The translations under genes and the position numbers were made by a program. From Tethya wilhelma (taxonomy: Eukaryota; Porifera; Demospongiae; Tethyida; Tethyidae): DNA of 64,000 bases. Every line of letters starts with the position of its first letter. Position 1 is the stretch's first letter. A model generated the notes under the pieces. The model was not told the DNA's origin, did not search any database, and was given only the letters and a program-made list of their open reading frames with translations. This document shows positions 36,544 to 53,391 of this stretch, piece by piece. The DNA lies in the NCBI GenBank assembly GCA_964030475.1, contig CAXIPT010000002.1, positions 16,968,760 to 17,032,759 of the forward strand. The letters are read 5' to 3'.

Positions 36544-36888
36544 CTGCTGTGTTAACAGCAGGAGTGCCCCCCAATATCACTATGGAGCCCAGAGACACTG
36601 TGGTCTTTAGAACAGATGCCCACGGAAACAGAGCTAACTTGGTGTTGGACTGTAGAGTGGAAGGTGACCCCCAACCAATTGTGATGTGGTTCATGGGAGA
36701 TGACATCATGGTGAATCAACAGTATGTGATGGATGATGGGAGACTGGTTATTCCCAACATCACAGAGGGAGAGTTTGCCAGTCGCACTGGGGTCTTCTAC
36801 TATTGTGTGGCCTCCAATGTGATTGGACCGCCTGAAATGAACTATACAGCAACTATCCGTAGCAGGAAAACCAATGTAACATATGCAT
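36544..36888 (+). CDS. First Ig exon of IgCAM-like gene, third copy
   Basis: After a GCATTCAG acceptor the exon reads AAVLTAGVPPNIT then the same I-set domain as at 27344 and 29918, ending at GTAAGT in phase 1. It shares the variants of the 29918 copy (FRTDAHGN, VMWFMG) but has its own changes (GVFYYC, RSRKTN). Here eight residues precede the domain that the 27344 copy lacks. No further IgCAM exon is seen after it before the repeats. Confidence 0.8.
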
Positions 36889-37158
36889 GTAAGTAAACAT
36901 TGCTCTGCATCAGAATGCATGTTTACGATAATTGGGTGAGCCGGAGCGAGCCCACCCAGTGTGTTGAATGGCAATTTTGTCTGTCGTGTCGTTCGTTCTT
37001 CTAATTGTTCGCATGCCACATTACGTAGAATAAAAATTTAACTTACGGTATGTTATGAGTGCCACTATGTGTTGCAATATGCATGCCTAAGGATTCGTTT
37101 CGAATTTCCATGAGGAGACGTCAATGTCCTTGGCTACAAAAGTTTTGCTTGCATTGAA

Positions 37159-37275
37159 ATGGATAGTTCTCATGAAAGAAGGCTCCAACGTCGAAGAGAA
37201 CTCTACAGGGAGCATATGGAGCGAGAAACGCCTGAGCAAAGAGAAGCTAGGCGAGCGAGAGTTGTTCAGAAGCAG
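37159..37275 (+). mobile_element. Fragment resembling a repeat-derived Arg-rich ORF
   Basis: ATG 37159 opens a 39-codon frame, MDSSHERRLQRRRELYREHM then ERETPEQREARRARVVQKQ, ending at a GTATAT donor-like site. E-T-P-E-Q-R-E-A-R repeats of this kind are typical of N-termini of helicase- or transposon-encoded proteins in animal repeats; family assignment is a guess. It could also be the first exon of a host gene. Confidence 0.35.
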
Positions 37276-37330
37276 GTATATAGTTATGACCTAAGAAGGT
37301 AGTTGAGGTTGTCAGATTCAGTATAATATT

Positions 37331-38375
37331 ACAAGTAGTAAAAATTTCAAAAAAATAAATAGTGTAGGAATGGGTAGTGCGTTAAAAAGTATTGGAACAA
37401 GGCATGTCTCAATTTCGGCACATGACTACTTCATTTTTATTTTTGATCCCTCATGCATAATATTATGGATCCTCAGTGTCATAAATCCAATGATGCATGT
37501 GCGACAATAGTATATATCACAGCTTATTTTTGTATTGGTTAAAATTCCTACTAATCAGTTGGCTATGCTGTGAAGTAAAATAAATTATTATAAAACAAAC
37601 AGGTAACTTAAACTGGACTGCCAGCCAAGAGTTGGGTATAAAAATGAAGTAGTCATGTGCCGAAATTGAGACATGCCTTGTTCCAATACTTTTTAACGCA
37701 CTACCCATTCCTACACTATTTATTTTTTTTGAAATTTTTACTACTTGTTCATTCACTTTTTTCAACACTACAGTATGGAGACTATTAGAGACTGGTTAGT
37801 CCCTACAAAAAGCTTGAGTAGAGGCTAAATGCACTACTTTATGCTGGAAGAGGCTAATGCGCATGCGCATAATAATGCCACGTGAATAATGACCTTTGAA
37901 CCCTACCTACAAAGATGGCTGCATTGTAGTACATGAATTTATATACTAAGTTTAAAAGCTTTCTATAGTTTTTGTTTAGGCCTATTTATGATCAAAACGA
38001 GTATCAAGGAATGTAGTACCTATGAAAAGAACTTACTTTGTGCTGTCAAAGTTGGCTCAACACATTCTGGTTCTGTGGAAATCCTTTTCAAGTAAGTCAG
38101 TTAGGAAGTACGTACGTACGTAAGTAAGTAAGTAAGTAAGTTAGATGAACAAAAATGGCACTATGGTGGCTTCCCACTAGCGCTCTCCACGAGAGCTGTG
38201 GAAAGTTATTGTGAGTCTTAGGCCTTGCATGCAGTTAGTAATTTGTCAGTAAGAGCCTCTGAGCAACTTTCAAGGTTTAATTTTGTTTGACTAGATTTTT
38301 ATAGTGACCAACATTTTGTATTGTGTCTATGGGACAGTCGGTCCATTCCTACTATACGTACTACCGTACGTATGA
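37331..38375. mobile_element. Composite MITE-like element, copy 3 (about 1.04 kb)
   Basis: Arms 37331 onward and to 37748, then the same downstream block as copy 2, closing with CTATACGTACTACCGTACGT. Copies 2 and 3 align along their whole length with small indels. Confidence 0.75.
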
Positions 38376-39384
38376 TTAAGGTGAGAGTATTTTGAGTGGG
38401 CGGTACTTTTGCTATCACTAATTTAATTAGTGAATCGTGAAGGGGTGTGTCCAAGTTTTCTATATCAAAATATACAATTGAAAATAAAAGTGTTCAGGAG
38501 GTGCTGGAGATCATTTTCGTGCAAAAACTAGCGACCGGAAGTTGCCTTCGAACAAGTNTAATTAGACCACACCTACCAAAACTGCAGTCTATAAATTAAT
38601 AATTAATTTTATGGTGGGAAATTTTTGTTGCTACAAATACTGTTAATGGGGCAAAAACACAGGCAGAAATTTTCTTAGTTTCAAATTATGTACACACAGT
38701 GATGCAGAAGTTCCCATTATTCAGTGTTATGACCTCACCACATGTGTACATACGTTGAATAACGACCAATTTAATTACTACCTCTATCTAATTTGCTCAA
38801 AGTATATATGAATAGTTCGTAAGGATTTACTCCTATAAATGGAGTTGTCTTGCAAAAAGATGAATGTGTTCAAGTAGCATCAAGTATTAATTACTTTTCT
38901 AGCACATACGAATGTCTGGTATCCTGCTAGACTTATGCAGAGCCATTTAAAAGTGATAAAAAAAATCAAAAATAAGGAATGAATCTGACTATCTAAGATA
39001 TTACTAATCTACTGATTATGCTTCAAGCCCTTGTATGCCATCACATCAGTACTAAAATGTTTCACATAATAAATTTGCTTCCATCTTTTATTTAGCTATA
39101 GCTATGTAATCATGGTTTGAATAAAATTAGTATTACATTGTTGTAGCAAATATAGTATTATGGTATTGTAACTCGGTTCATCATCAAACGTCTTATTCTA
39201 AATCTCTGCACATGCGCACATGGCACACATTACATCATTGGTATACTAATTACATAGCTACATAGGTCAAAGTACAGTCAATGCAAGAACATACAATAGA
39301 GTAAGGTACACAATGTCACAGTATCAAGGGCATATAAACTCCAACTTTAGTTTATAAGCCCTTGATGGTATTATGTAGGTACAG
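38376..39384. other. No gene seen; single-N join at 38558
   Basis: AT-rich, no splice-supported exon. A lone N at 38558 marks a join. The last 25 bp are the acceptor region of the RTK tail remnant that follows. Confidence 0.5.
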
Positions 39385-39560
39385 ACTCCTGATCTTTCAG
39401 ATGGTGGAAACAGTTGTAGTCAGGCGCATCAGGTGCTGTTGCCATGGAGACAACCCCTGAAGGTAGATATACAATCAGTTTCAATGTATTATACGATAAG
39501 CTTTTATTTATAATTTCTGTAGAATCAAATCTCAACACCACTTGTGTCCATGGCTCATAG
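39385..39560 (+). pseudogene. Remnant of RTK C-terminal exons
   Basis: The exon at 39385-39462 begins TPDLSDGGNSCSQA, matching the penultimate RTK exon at 55555 and 52604, but its length is off by one so the frame shifts. The last exon at about 39525-39560 begins SNLN like the other copies. It is followed by a (TG)n tract, as are the tails at 44425 and 52780. No kinase exons are found upstream, so it is a decayed end of an array member. Confidence 0.7.
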
Positions 39561-39631
39561 CAGTATTCAAGATACTTTTTGAAAGAATTTACATAGAAGA
39601 TTACAAATCAGCTCAGTGTGGTGTTAGAAGC

Positions 39632-39633
<2 letters not shown>

Positions 39634-39711
<78 letters not shown>

Positions 39712-39723
39712 NTGTGTGTGTGT
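39634..39723. repeat. (TG)n microsatellite containing a single N
   Basis: Long TG run; a lone N at 39712 marks a join within it. A second TG run lies at about 39916-39990. Confidence 0.9.
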
Positions 39724-39913
39724 TTGCCATTGCCTAGCAACCAAAGTTTTTATAGGCTAATTGGCAGTTGCTGGCTGTGTGGAGGTGACAGTAGAGTAGC
39801 TAGGGGTCACAGGGGGTCAATGGCAAACAAACTAGTTGCATGCCCTTTAGTGTGCGGCACTTGACCATGCATCGAGTGTACATGTCCCCCACTTAAGGGT
39901 CATGCAACTATAA

Positions 39914-39915
<2 letters not shown>

Positions 39916-39990
<75 letters not shown>
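39916..39990. repeat. (TG)n microsatellite
   Basis: Perfect TG run, about 190 bp after the preceding one. Confidence 0.9.
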
Positions 39991-41071
39991 ATGTGTGCAC
40001 GCTGTTTTTTTTGCGTTTAATTGTTTATTTTTTTCTTCCCTTCTAATTTCTGTCCTAGTATTTTTGCTGGTTGATATTTATTATTGAAACACACATGTAA
40101 CTATGGGAAAGGGTATTCAATGTCATGGCCAGTGATATACTATAGCAGAAACTGTGGGCAACGATCATAATTGTAATTTCCTTTGTGAAAGTTGCATGTG
40201 TCTATTATGAAGTGATTATGTTTACATAATATATAGACCATAGACAATGTCATGATGTGATGTACTGTATCTTTTAGGTTAATTTTCAGACTTTTCACTT
40301 TTAATTTTCTTTGCTTCTTCATGTGCATAATAATATTATTATAAAAGAATATGTGGCTGGAATTATACCAAGGGTAAACTATTTCCTAAATTTTATGCAT
40401 CTGTTTTGAAGTACATAACAATGTCGTGAATGTGGCTGTACCTTTTTAGGTTAATATTCAGACTTTCAGAAGGCTGTTCATTATGATTTTCTTTGCTTCT
40501 TCATGTGCATGGGTGACTGGAGTAATAGTATACTGTATGGAATCACAATATTATACACCAGGATGAGCCTTGATTTTTTGTGTTCGATCCCTTTATAAAA
40601 TAAAGCTATTAGCTAATATTGCATCTGTTCCTCCATAAAATGATACTATTAACAAATAACCACAGGATTCATCGTACAATTATGGAATTAATTGCACTCT
40701 GAATCATGTGGTTACCTATATAATTATACCATACTAACACACTGTCAAGGTAAACTATTAAACACGCAAAACACACAAGGGGAAAACCATCGTTCAATTG
40801 CTGTTGTTATTTTTGTGTTGTTTATTTTTTTGTGTTGTTTCCAAAATTATAAGTGAAATCATGGCTAGAGACATTGTATGATGTAAATTCATTGTGTGGT
40901 TGTATTCCCTCACCACGAAGGCAAGCACATGGTTTCAGGACTAATAATTATCATAATTATATTGTACACATAGTCTCAAACATTTATAGCCACGCCTATT
41001 GTTCGATCGAAAAGGATATTATTAACCTCTCAGTGCAGTAAAACGTGCTCAGAGCAGCTAGCTTAAATAGA

Positions 41072-44000
41072 ATGTATAAGTTTTTAGCAACAGCGATCTT
41101 CGTGGGCTTACTGAACGCATCTGTGTTGTTTGCACAAACTCGGTATCAATTGGTGATAGGCCGTCCCGTAGATGGATTGTTTGTGAACAGCATAANCACA
41201 ATAGGGTTGAAATTAAGCCATACAAACAATTCTCAATTATTATGGTACCTATTATGATAGGTACCTACGATTTCGTTTCAAGTACACTAACCATCAAAAC
41301 ATTTGAGCCAGCTGACACAGGAAATGTGGTTTGCAATGGAAGTTCAGCAGCATCAAATACAACAATACTAGCAATAATATTATAGGTATGATATAGGTAG
41401 CATTGCTCTGCTACATTAATTTGGCAGCTCTTTTTACATGCAAAATCAATATTTTTAATATGTATTAAAGTTTTACTACCCTCTACCGGTTCTCCAATTG
41501 CTGCAGATGTTCAAATTTCAGGTGGGCGTAAGGTGCTAGCTATTCTCAGTAAAGTTTGCTACTGTGATTCCCAGTCATCCAGTAATGCAACTAAATGTGA
41601 CCTACATGGACCTCGAGACTATATGATTACTACATTCAGTGTAAGACCAGAGATATTTGTTAATACGAACAGAATCTCCCCCCTTGATGAAAGCAAAACT
41701 ATACCAATGAGGCTTAACAAGGTTCTGTGTTTGGGTTAATATCATTGCTAATATAGCTAGTGACCCAGATCTCATGCAGGACCAACCATCAACTTCACTG
41801 AAAGAGAGTACAGACAGTTTATCCAACCACTTATCCCACAACTGTGAGTGTAATTGTTACAATTATTATCGGACTTCTAATACTTATAGCAATAGCTATA
41901 GCTGTTGTTGTAGTGGTATGTTTCAAAAGGCAAAAAAATGTCCATAATCAGAACAGAACAATCCTCTACAGAGATGATGACCATAACTGTCCATAGTCCA
42001 GATAATATAGTTCAAGATATCCATCGTGAACTGTTTATTCCAGCAGTAAACCTCAAACTTCTGGACTCAATAGGGCAAGGTAGTTATAATTATTTGTTTG
42101 GATTTACCCATAATGCATTGTTGTGGATAATCTAGCTAACTTAATACTTTTAATTTTGGAGGTGAATTTGGAATAGTTTATAAAGGGCGTCTATTGAAGG
42201 ACCTTGGCCAAACAGTATGTTGCTGTCAAAACATTAAAAGGTTTGTGATGTATTGTGCACTTTATTGTACTTTCATATTACTCATGAATTCAAAGGTATA
42301 CAAAAGTGAGCTATAATGGTGGAAATGCATGGGAAGCATGTAATCTGGCAATCTATATAACTGTTGCAAATGCACACTAGAAATGAACTTGTGATTGGTG
42401 ATCAAATAGCCACATCCAAGCTATTTAGCTGTCCCAACTAAGCTATACTATGATTAAGACTTAATTTCTTTCAGGTTTCTACCACAAATATTTGGTGGCA
42501 GCAGTTTGATCGCCCCCATGTCCTACCTCTGACTGGTGTCTGTTTGGATGGTGGACCAACTCCCTTTATTATTGTCATGCCCTTCATGACAAATGGCAGT
42601 CTTCTCTCCTACCTCAAGAAAGGAAAAGAAATGTCTTGTCCTAAAGTTTGACCATGATAATGAAAGCGTAATAAAAGTTACTGTTTCCTTGCTTGAATAC
42701 TGTTTCTTGTAGAGAATGTTTGTCTGAGCAGACCTATAATTGATCAGTTTTGTCATAGAATTATTGTTCTGAAATTTTGTTGTTAGAATGTAGCTATGAA
42801 GAGACTTTCCTATTTCATGCATTGCGGAGTAGCCTGTAGATTTATTGGATGGTCAGAGTAGCAATAAAATGATCAATCACAATGTCATTTTTCACTCAAT
42901 TGTCACACTTGTCCTGGCATACATACTCCATGCAGCTGGGATATAAACTTGTGTTTATTACTATTTTGTTCCTTTTGACTATTAGCTCTGAGATGCTCAT
43001 GCTGCAATGCTGCTAGGCCAGTCCAGCTGACAGACCCGCTTACCCTGAACTGGTTGAAACTCTCTCCCAGTCTATAGAGTCAATGGCTGACTACTTCCAT
43101 ATTGGAGCATTCAATCAAGAAATGAGACAAACGGTATGTGCATGAGCTAGCTATGTTGCGAACTGAAATATGCAGTCCATATAGTAATAATTAATAGTAT
43201 TGCAGTAAATATCAAATGGTTACTGATAATATTATATAATTATAGTCTGCACTGTGACCTACAATTTCCTATACATTTTCAGTCACAGGCCAAAAACATG
43301 TGCATTCTGGTTTCCATGCCAATCATTGCATGGTCCATGTCTCATGACAGCTGTCAAGAACTCAGTATTTATTGCTCGCTAAGTAGTCACAATCTTATGG
43401 GTAGAACTTAATTATGCGCAGGAGCACTTTGCTTCTGTGCACTAATTTTATTCACGTTTTATGTCACATACTTTGCACATGCACTGTCAGTTATAAAATT
43501 GAACAATTTTCAATCTTTCCCCTTGAATATCTGTCATATTTCAGGGAAAGTCACATGCACTTTTTAATATTATGTTAAATATCATAAGTATCCTATCAAT
43601 CCATGATAACTGATTGTGCTGGATCCTAGTGCCCATTTGTTCTGAAAATGACATAGCGCTCGAATATAGTTCTTGCTGTGGTATGAACAAAGCAAAACAT
43701 TAAAAATAGTGTCAATCATAAATAGTAAGAAATACAACTGTACTTTTGTAAACAGTTCAATACAATGTCATGCAAAACAAGAGCTGTGATACAGAAAGCT
43801 TTAAAAAATGGTAAACTTGACTAACTAATTTTGTTTGGTCCCTACAGGCTGTCAGCTGGGAAAAGGTAGTGTTGAATATCCTGTGGCAAAATTCATGCAA
43901 AAGAGGCTTTAAATACCTCGTAGACAGAATCTGGAGACGTTTCAATGGCAGGAACCAAGTGCCCTTTTTTAGTGAAAATGGAATTTTTTGCCTTTAGTAC

Positions 44001-44425
44001 AGGTATAAACAAAGCTTAGTTATGCTACGAATTCATGTTAGGTAGCTCAATAAGACAAACATGGTGATTTTACCTTTAACACTAGTTAAATGTCATTGTA
44101 GTGCCTTCAATGGCCTGTAGTGTCGACTTGTTTCAGTCGGCCATTATAAAACTTCCCCATACAAATTTCCCCATCTAAAATGGTACTTTCAGGTGCATTT
44201 TTTCTTTCCAGGTCTGAAATTGTAGATCCTCCTGTAGATTGATAGTACAAAATAGCATATTCCCATGTACAGACTCATGATCTTTCAGCTGATGCATCAG
44301 GAGGTGTTGCCATGCAGACACCCCCTGAAGGTAAACATTCAGTTTCAATTATTATGCTATAGCTATAATTATTCATAACTTTTTTAGAATCAAGCCTCGA
44401 CACTCAACTTGAGACCATGGTTTAG
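41072..44425 (+). pseudogene. Decayed Ig/FN3-type receptor tyrosine kinase
   Basis: A signal exon (MYKFLATAIFVGLLNASVLF) close to that of the receptor at 59295 runs into a single N at 41196. What follows are broken relics: part of Ig D3 (41226-41385), the FN3-like domain (41506-41835, with a frame break), a transmembrane segment (VTIIIGLLILIAIAIAVVVV) and juxtamembrane part separated by a frameshift in a run of seven A, and kinase exons near 42160-42237, 42475-42650 and 42985-43133. Lesions relative to the 50-kb copy: missing bases in the beta-3 strand exon, a large deletion in the helix-C exon, loss of the HRD and DFG exons, and a stop (TGC TAG for TGC TGG CAG) in the C-lobe. Intact-looking tail exons lie at 44273-44330 and 44388-44425. 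A dead gene unless several breaks are assembly errors. Confidence 0.8.
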
Positions 44426-44545
44426 CTGTAATCAGGATGCTCCTTGAAAGACATTGTTCACAAACTTTTAAAAGCAGCTCAATACATGCATGCCAATATT
44501 GTCTGAATAGAACAAGGTACTCTTAGTGTGTTGTTAGAAATACTA

Positions 44546-44550
<5 letters not shown>

Positions 44551-44601
<51 letters not shown>
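44551..44601. repeat. (TG)n microsatellite
   Basis: Perfect TG run about 125 bp after the RTK tail exon; conserved in position behind each RTK copy. Confidence 0.9.
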
Positions 44602-44603
<2 letters not shown>

Positions 44604-44811
44604 TGGAAGTTGCTAAGCAAAAGTTATTTGCATTTTTAAGTGTTCTGCATTACTAATGGGAATAGTACTACAGTTCTGTTTACCTAGTAACATGTGATTT
44701 GCTTTGAAAAAAAGTCACAATGTAAACTTCCAACAAAATTGCTTCAAGTGGACAGCATCAATATCAGAGCTGTGTAGCCTCGTTCCCAGGCTCTCCTCCT
44801 CCTCCTATACT

Positions 44812-45390
44812 ATTAAGGGGGCGGAGGAAAGAAAGGGGGAGGGGAGAGGAGAAGGAGGAGGAGAGCCTGGTCATGAATAGTCACATGCGTGTTCCTCCCT
44901 GTTTGTGGTTTCCAATTAGTAGTCAGAGGACTCTTTGATCTAGCTTGCATATATAGCGCTCTGAACAATTCAACAAGCTTCTATTGCTGTCAGTTATTTA
45001 CAGAAATCAGCCCATATTGACCGTTTGGCTATTCTAAAGAATCTTCGCTATCTACAGATTTGTTATTAGTGGCCATTTTTGCACCAGAACGGTACGTGGA
45101 GTACTGAATTTTATCATGATTTTACCATGTTCCGTTTCTGCTGGGTAGATAAATTCAGGTGGTACAGGCTGTGTGTCACTCTTTGTGATTAAAACTGAAA
45201 CAACACTGGAGAAAATGACAGTTTTACTTGACTCTAAGCCACTCAGAGCGCTACGCAAACTAGATCAAAGAGTCCTCTGACCACTAATTGGAAACCACAA
45301 ACAGGAAGGAATACACACATGACTATTCGCGACCAGGCTCTCCTCCTCCTTCTCCTCTCCCTTCCCCCTTTCATTCCTCTGCCCCCTTAA
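44812..45390. mobile_element. Foldback element with about 155-bp arms
   Basis: TTAAGGGGGCGGAGG at the left pairs with CCCCCTTAA at 45390. The arms continue through polypurine/polypyrimidine (GGAGGAGGAGAGCCTGGTC), GTTTGTGGTTTCCAATTAGT and AGAGGACTCTTTGATCTAG. The centre, about 270 bp, has a small minus-strand ORF without similarity. A related GGCTCTCC edge occurs at 56848 and 58930. Confidence 0.75.
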
Positions 45391-46779
45391 TGTGTGCAAA
45401 TTAATTCTACAGTTTGTACATAAATGTTATGTTGTTTTATTGTACTGGCTAGTATTGTAGCTGCCAAAGCCGCCTTTCCACAGAAATCTTATTGATATTA
45501 TGTGTTTAAGTCTGACTATACATACTTATGCATAACTTTAGTGTCAAAGGGTGGAGTCAAATTGGATGTTCTTTGTGCATGTTTCTGGAGGAGTTACTTG
45601 TCTTATACACGGTATTCAATGCCATGGATCAATTGTGATTCGCTGATTCGCAAAATTTAAGTCCCATAAGGTAGTATTTTCAGTATATAGAAACAGGCGT
45701 TTGCTGAAGCGGGAAACCAACTTAATTTTCGCTGTTTTCGCTGAAAGAGCCCCACCCACGAAAATTATTCAACGAAATTTTTCGTGAAAAGTGCACTTCT
45801 GGTAGAGCCATCCATTAACCGCAAAATTTTTTCAACGAAATGTTTGTGGAGCGCTCTCTGTGAAAATTAAGACCAGCGAAAATTAAGTCCCATATGGTAT
45901 AGGATTGACATTACTCTTCACATGCACTCTCTGTGAATCGATGACAGCTATGTAGCTGTGAGTAAATTGTGTTATTTATCACACATTTTGTAATTTCATA
46001 GAGCTAGTATTGCTAAGAAATGCATTGAAAAGTTCCAATATTTACCAACGTGATGGTCAATACTATAGTCAAAGTAAGACTCTTGTAGTTACTGGTCATG
46101 CAGCTTTCAAGTAAAGCATATGGGGCCACCCTTGAGAGAGTGTAGCCTCAATTACCCCTATTAAGTCAACCTAGTAAGACTTCAAATTCACTTTTAAGAG
46201 TGAAAATATATATATGTGAAAAACTTGAGTTTAAAAAAAGTGTGACACAGGGTGCCATCTTGGGCATGATCAAACAATAACTATTAATAATTGTGCTCAC
46301 ATGAACCCAAATGGGTGTGGCTACCTAAAGTTTTAGGGAGCTTTGTGTCCGCATTAAGAGGTGCAACAGGGAAGGGGGACAGCTAGGGGAATAAAAACAA
46401 ACTAAACTAAAATAACATGCATAAATAATTTATTATTAAGTTACACAGGAGGTCTTTGATCTGTGTCCCATTACTGCACTGGAATTCTCACATCCACAAT
46501 TCCAAACGAAAACTGGACTATATATAAGTTTACCAGACAATCTTTTCTTCCTGCACTATTATACCAAATTTGTGACATTATTTTGTATATTCATGGTCAG
46601 TAACCGCTGCACATTTTTTACGTAATGTGGTCAGCTGTTATCACAAACATAGTAGATCTGATAGTTCATGCCATATTGAAGCATATACTGTATGGGTTCT
46701 TGTCATAATTATTGATATTTTCAACTTCCTGATCTGCTATCTTACTTTAGCCACCAATGTTTGAGTTTGTTGAATATGC
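45391..46779. other. Intergenic; direct-repeat element near 45650-45905
   Basis: No exon seen. Two direct copies of AATTAAGTCCCATA.GGTA-type sequence (about 45657 and 45880) flank a segment rich in CGAAAATT motifs, resembling the MITE interiors elsewhere in the window. About 46100-46780 is AT-rich sequence with nothing recognised. Confidence 0.5.
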
Positions 46780-52780
<6,001 letters not shown>

Positions 52781-52891
52781 CAGTGAATAAGATGCATGCT
52801 CCTTAAAGAAATTGTGTTCAGTTCTTGAATAGTGAGACACAATTATCTAATTGGAACAAGGTACTCATAGTGTCTTTTAGAAACACTGCCA

Positions 52892-52896
<5 letters not shown>

Positions 52897-52957
<61 letters not shown>
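52897..52957. repeat. (TG)n microsatellite
   Basis: TG run about 115 bp after the RTK stop, as behind the copies at 39560 and 44425. Confidence 0.9.
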
Positions 52958-52963
<6 letters not shown>

Positions 52964-53287
52964 CACATTGCTGTCATTTATTGTTGTTGATTTGTGTGCT
53001 ATAGTATTGTATACGTAGCTGAATGATAACTAAGTGAGCAACTACGAGTTAATTATTAACATGCATGCATACATTTCAGTTAAAATTACAACCTAAACTA
53101 GGGGCCTATTCCAAATAATCTAGTATACTAGATACAAGTACTTATGCTCAGGTACATTAAGGACTCGGTCACAGTGTTAATTTAAATCCAGTTCTCTCAA
53201 GGACTTTACATAAGCAAGAAGATTAATTTTATGTCAAGAAGTATGCATATCTAACTGAAGTCAATGAACAGCTGCATGATTTCATTA

Positions 53288-53385
53288 TGTAACAAGGAAT
53301 GTCTCAATTTCGGCACATGACTACTTCATTTTTATAACCAACTCTTGGCTGGTAGTCCAGTTTAAGTTACCTGTCCGTTATAGTT
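53288..53385. mobile_element. Fragment of composite MITE adjoining a cut kinase exon
   Basis: ATGTCTCAATTTCGGCACAT and GACTACTTCATTTTTATA match the left arm of the 37331 element. CCAACTCTTGGCTGG and TAGTCCAGTTTAAGTTACCT match its middle in inverted orientation. Directly after it a DFG-type kinase exon begins part-way. Confidence 0.65.
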
Positions 53386-53391
53386 TACTAG

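Noticed and set aside
42301..42475. Intact helix-C or HRD exon in the 41-44 kb RTK
   Set aside because: Looked for and not found; only a fused remnant of the helix-C exon is present, supporting pseudogene status.
45052..45258. 68-codon minus-strand ORF in the foldback centre
   Set aside because: No similarity and no splice or promoter evidence; conserved copies not visible.
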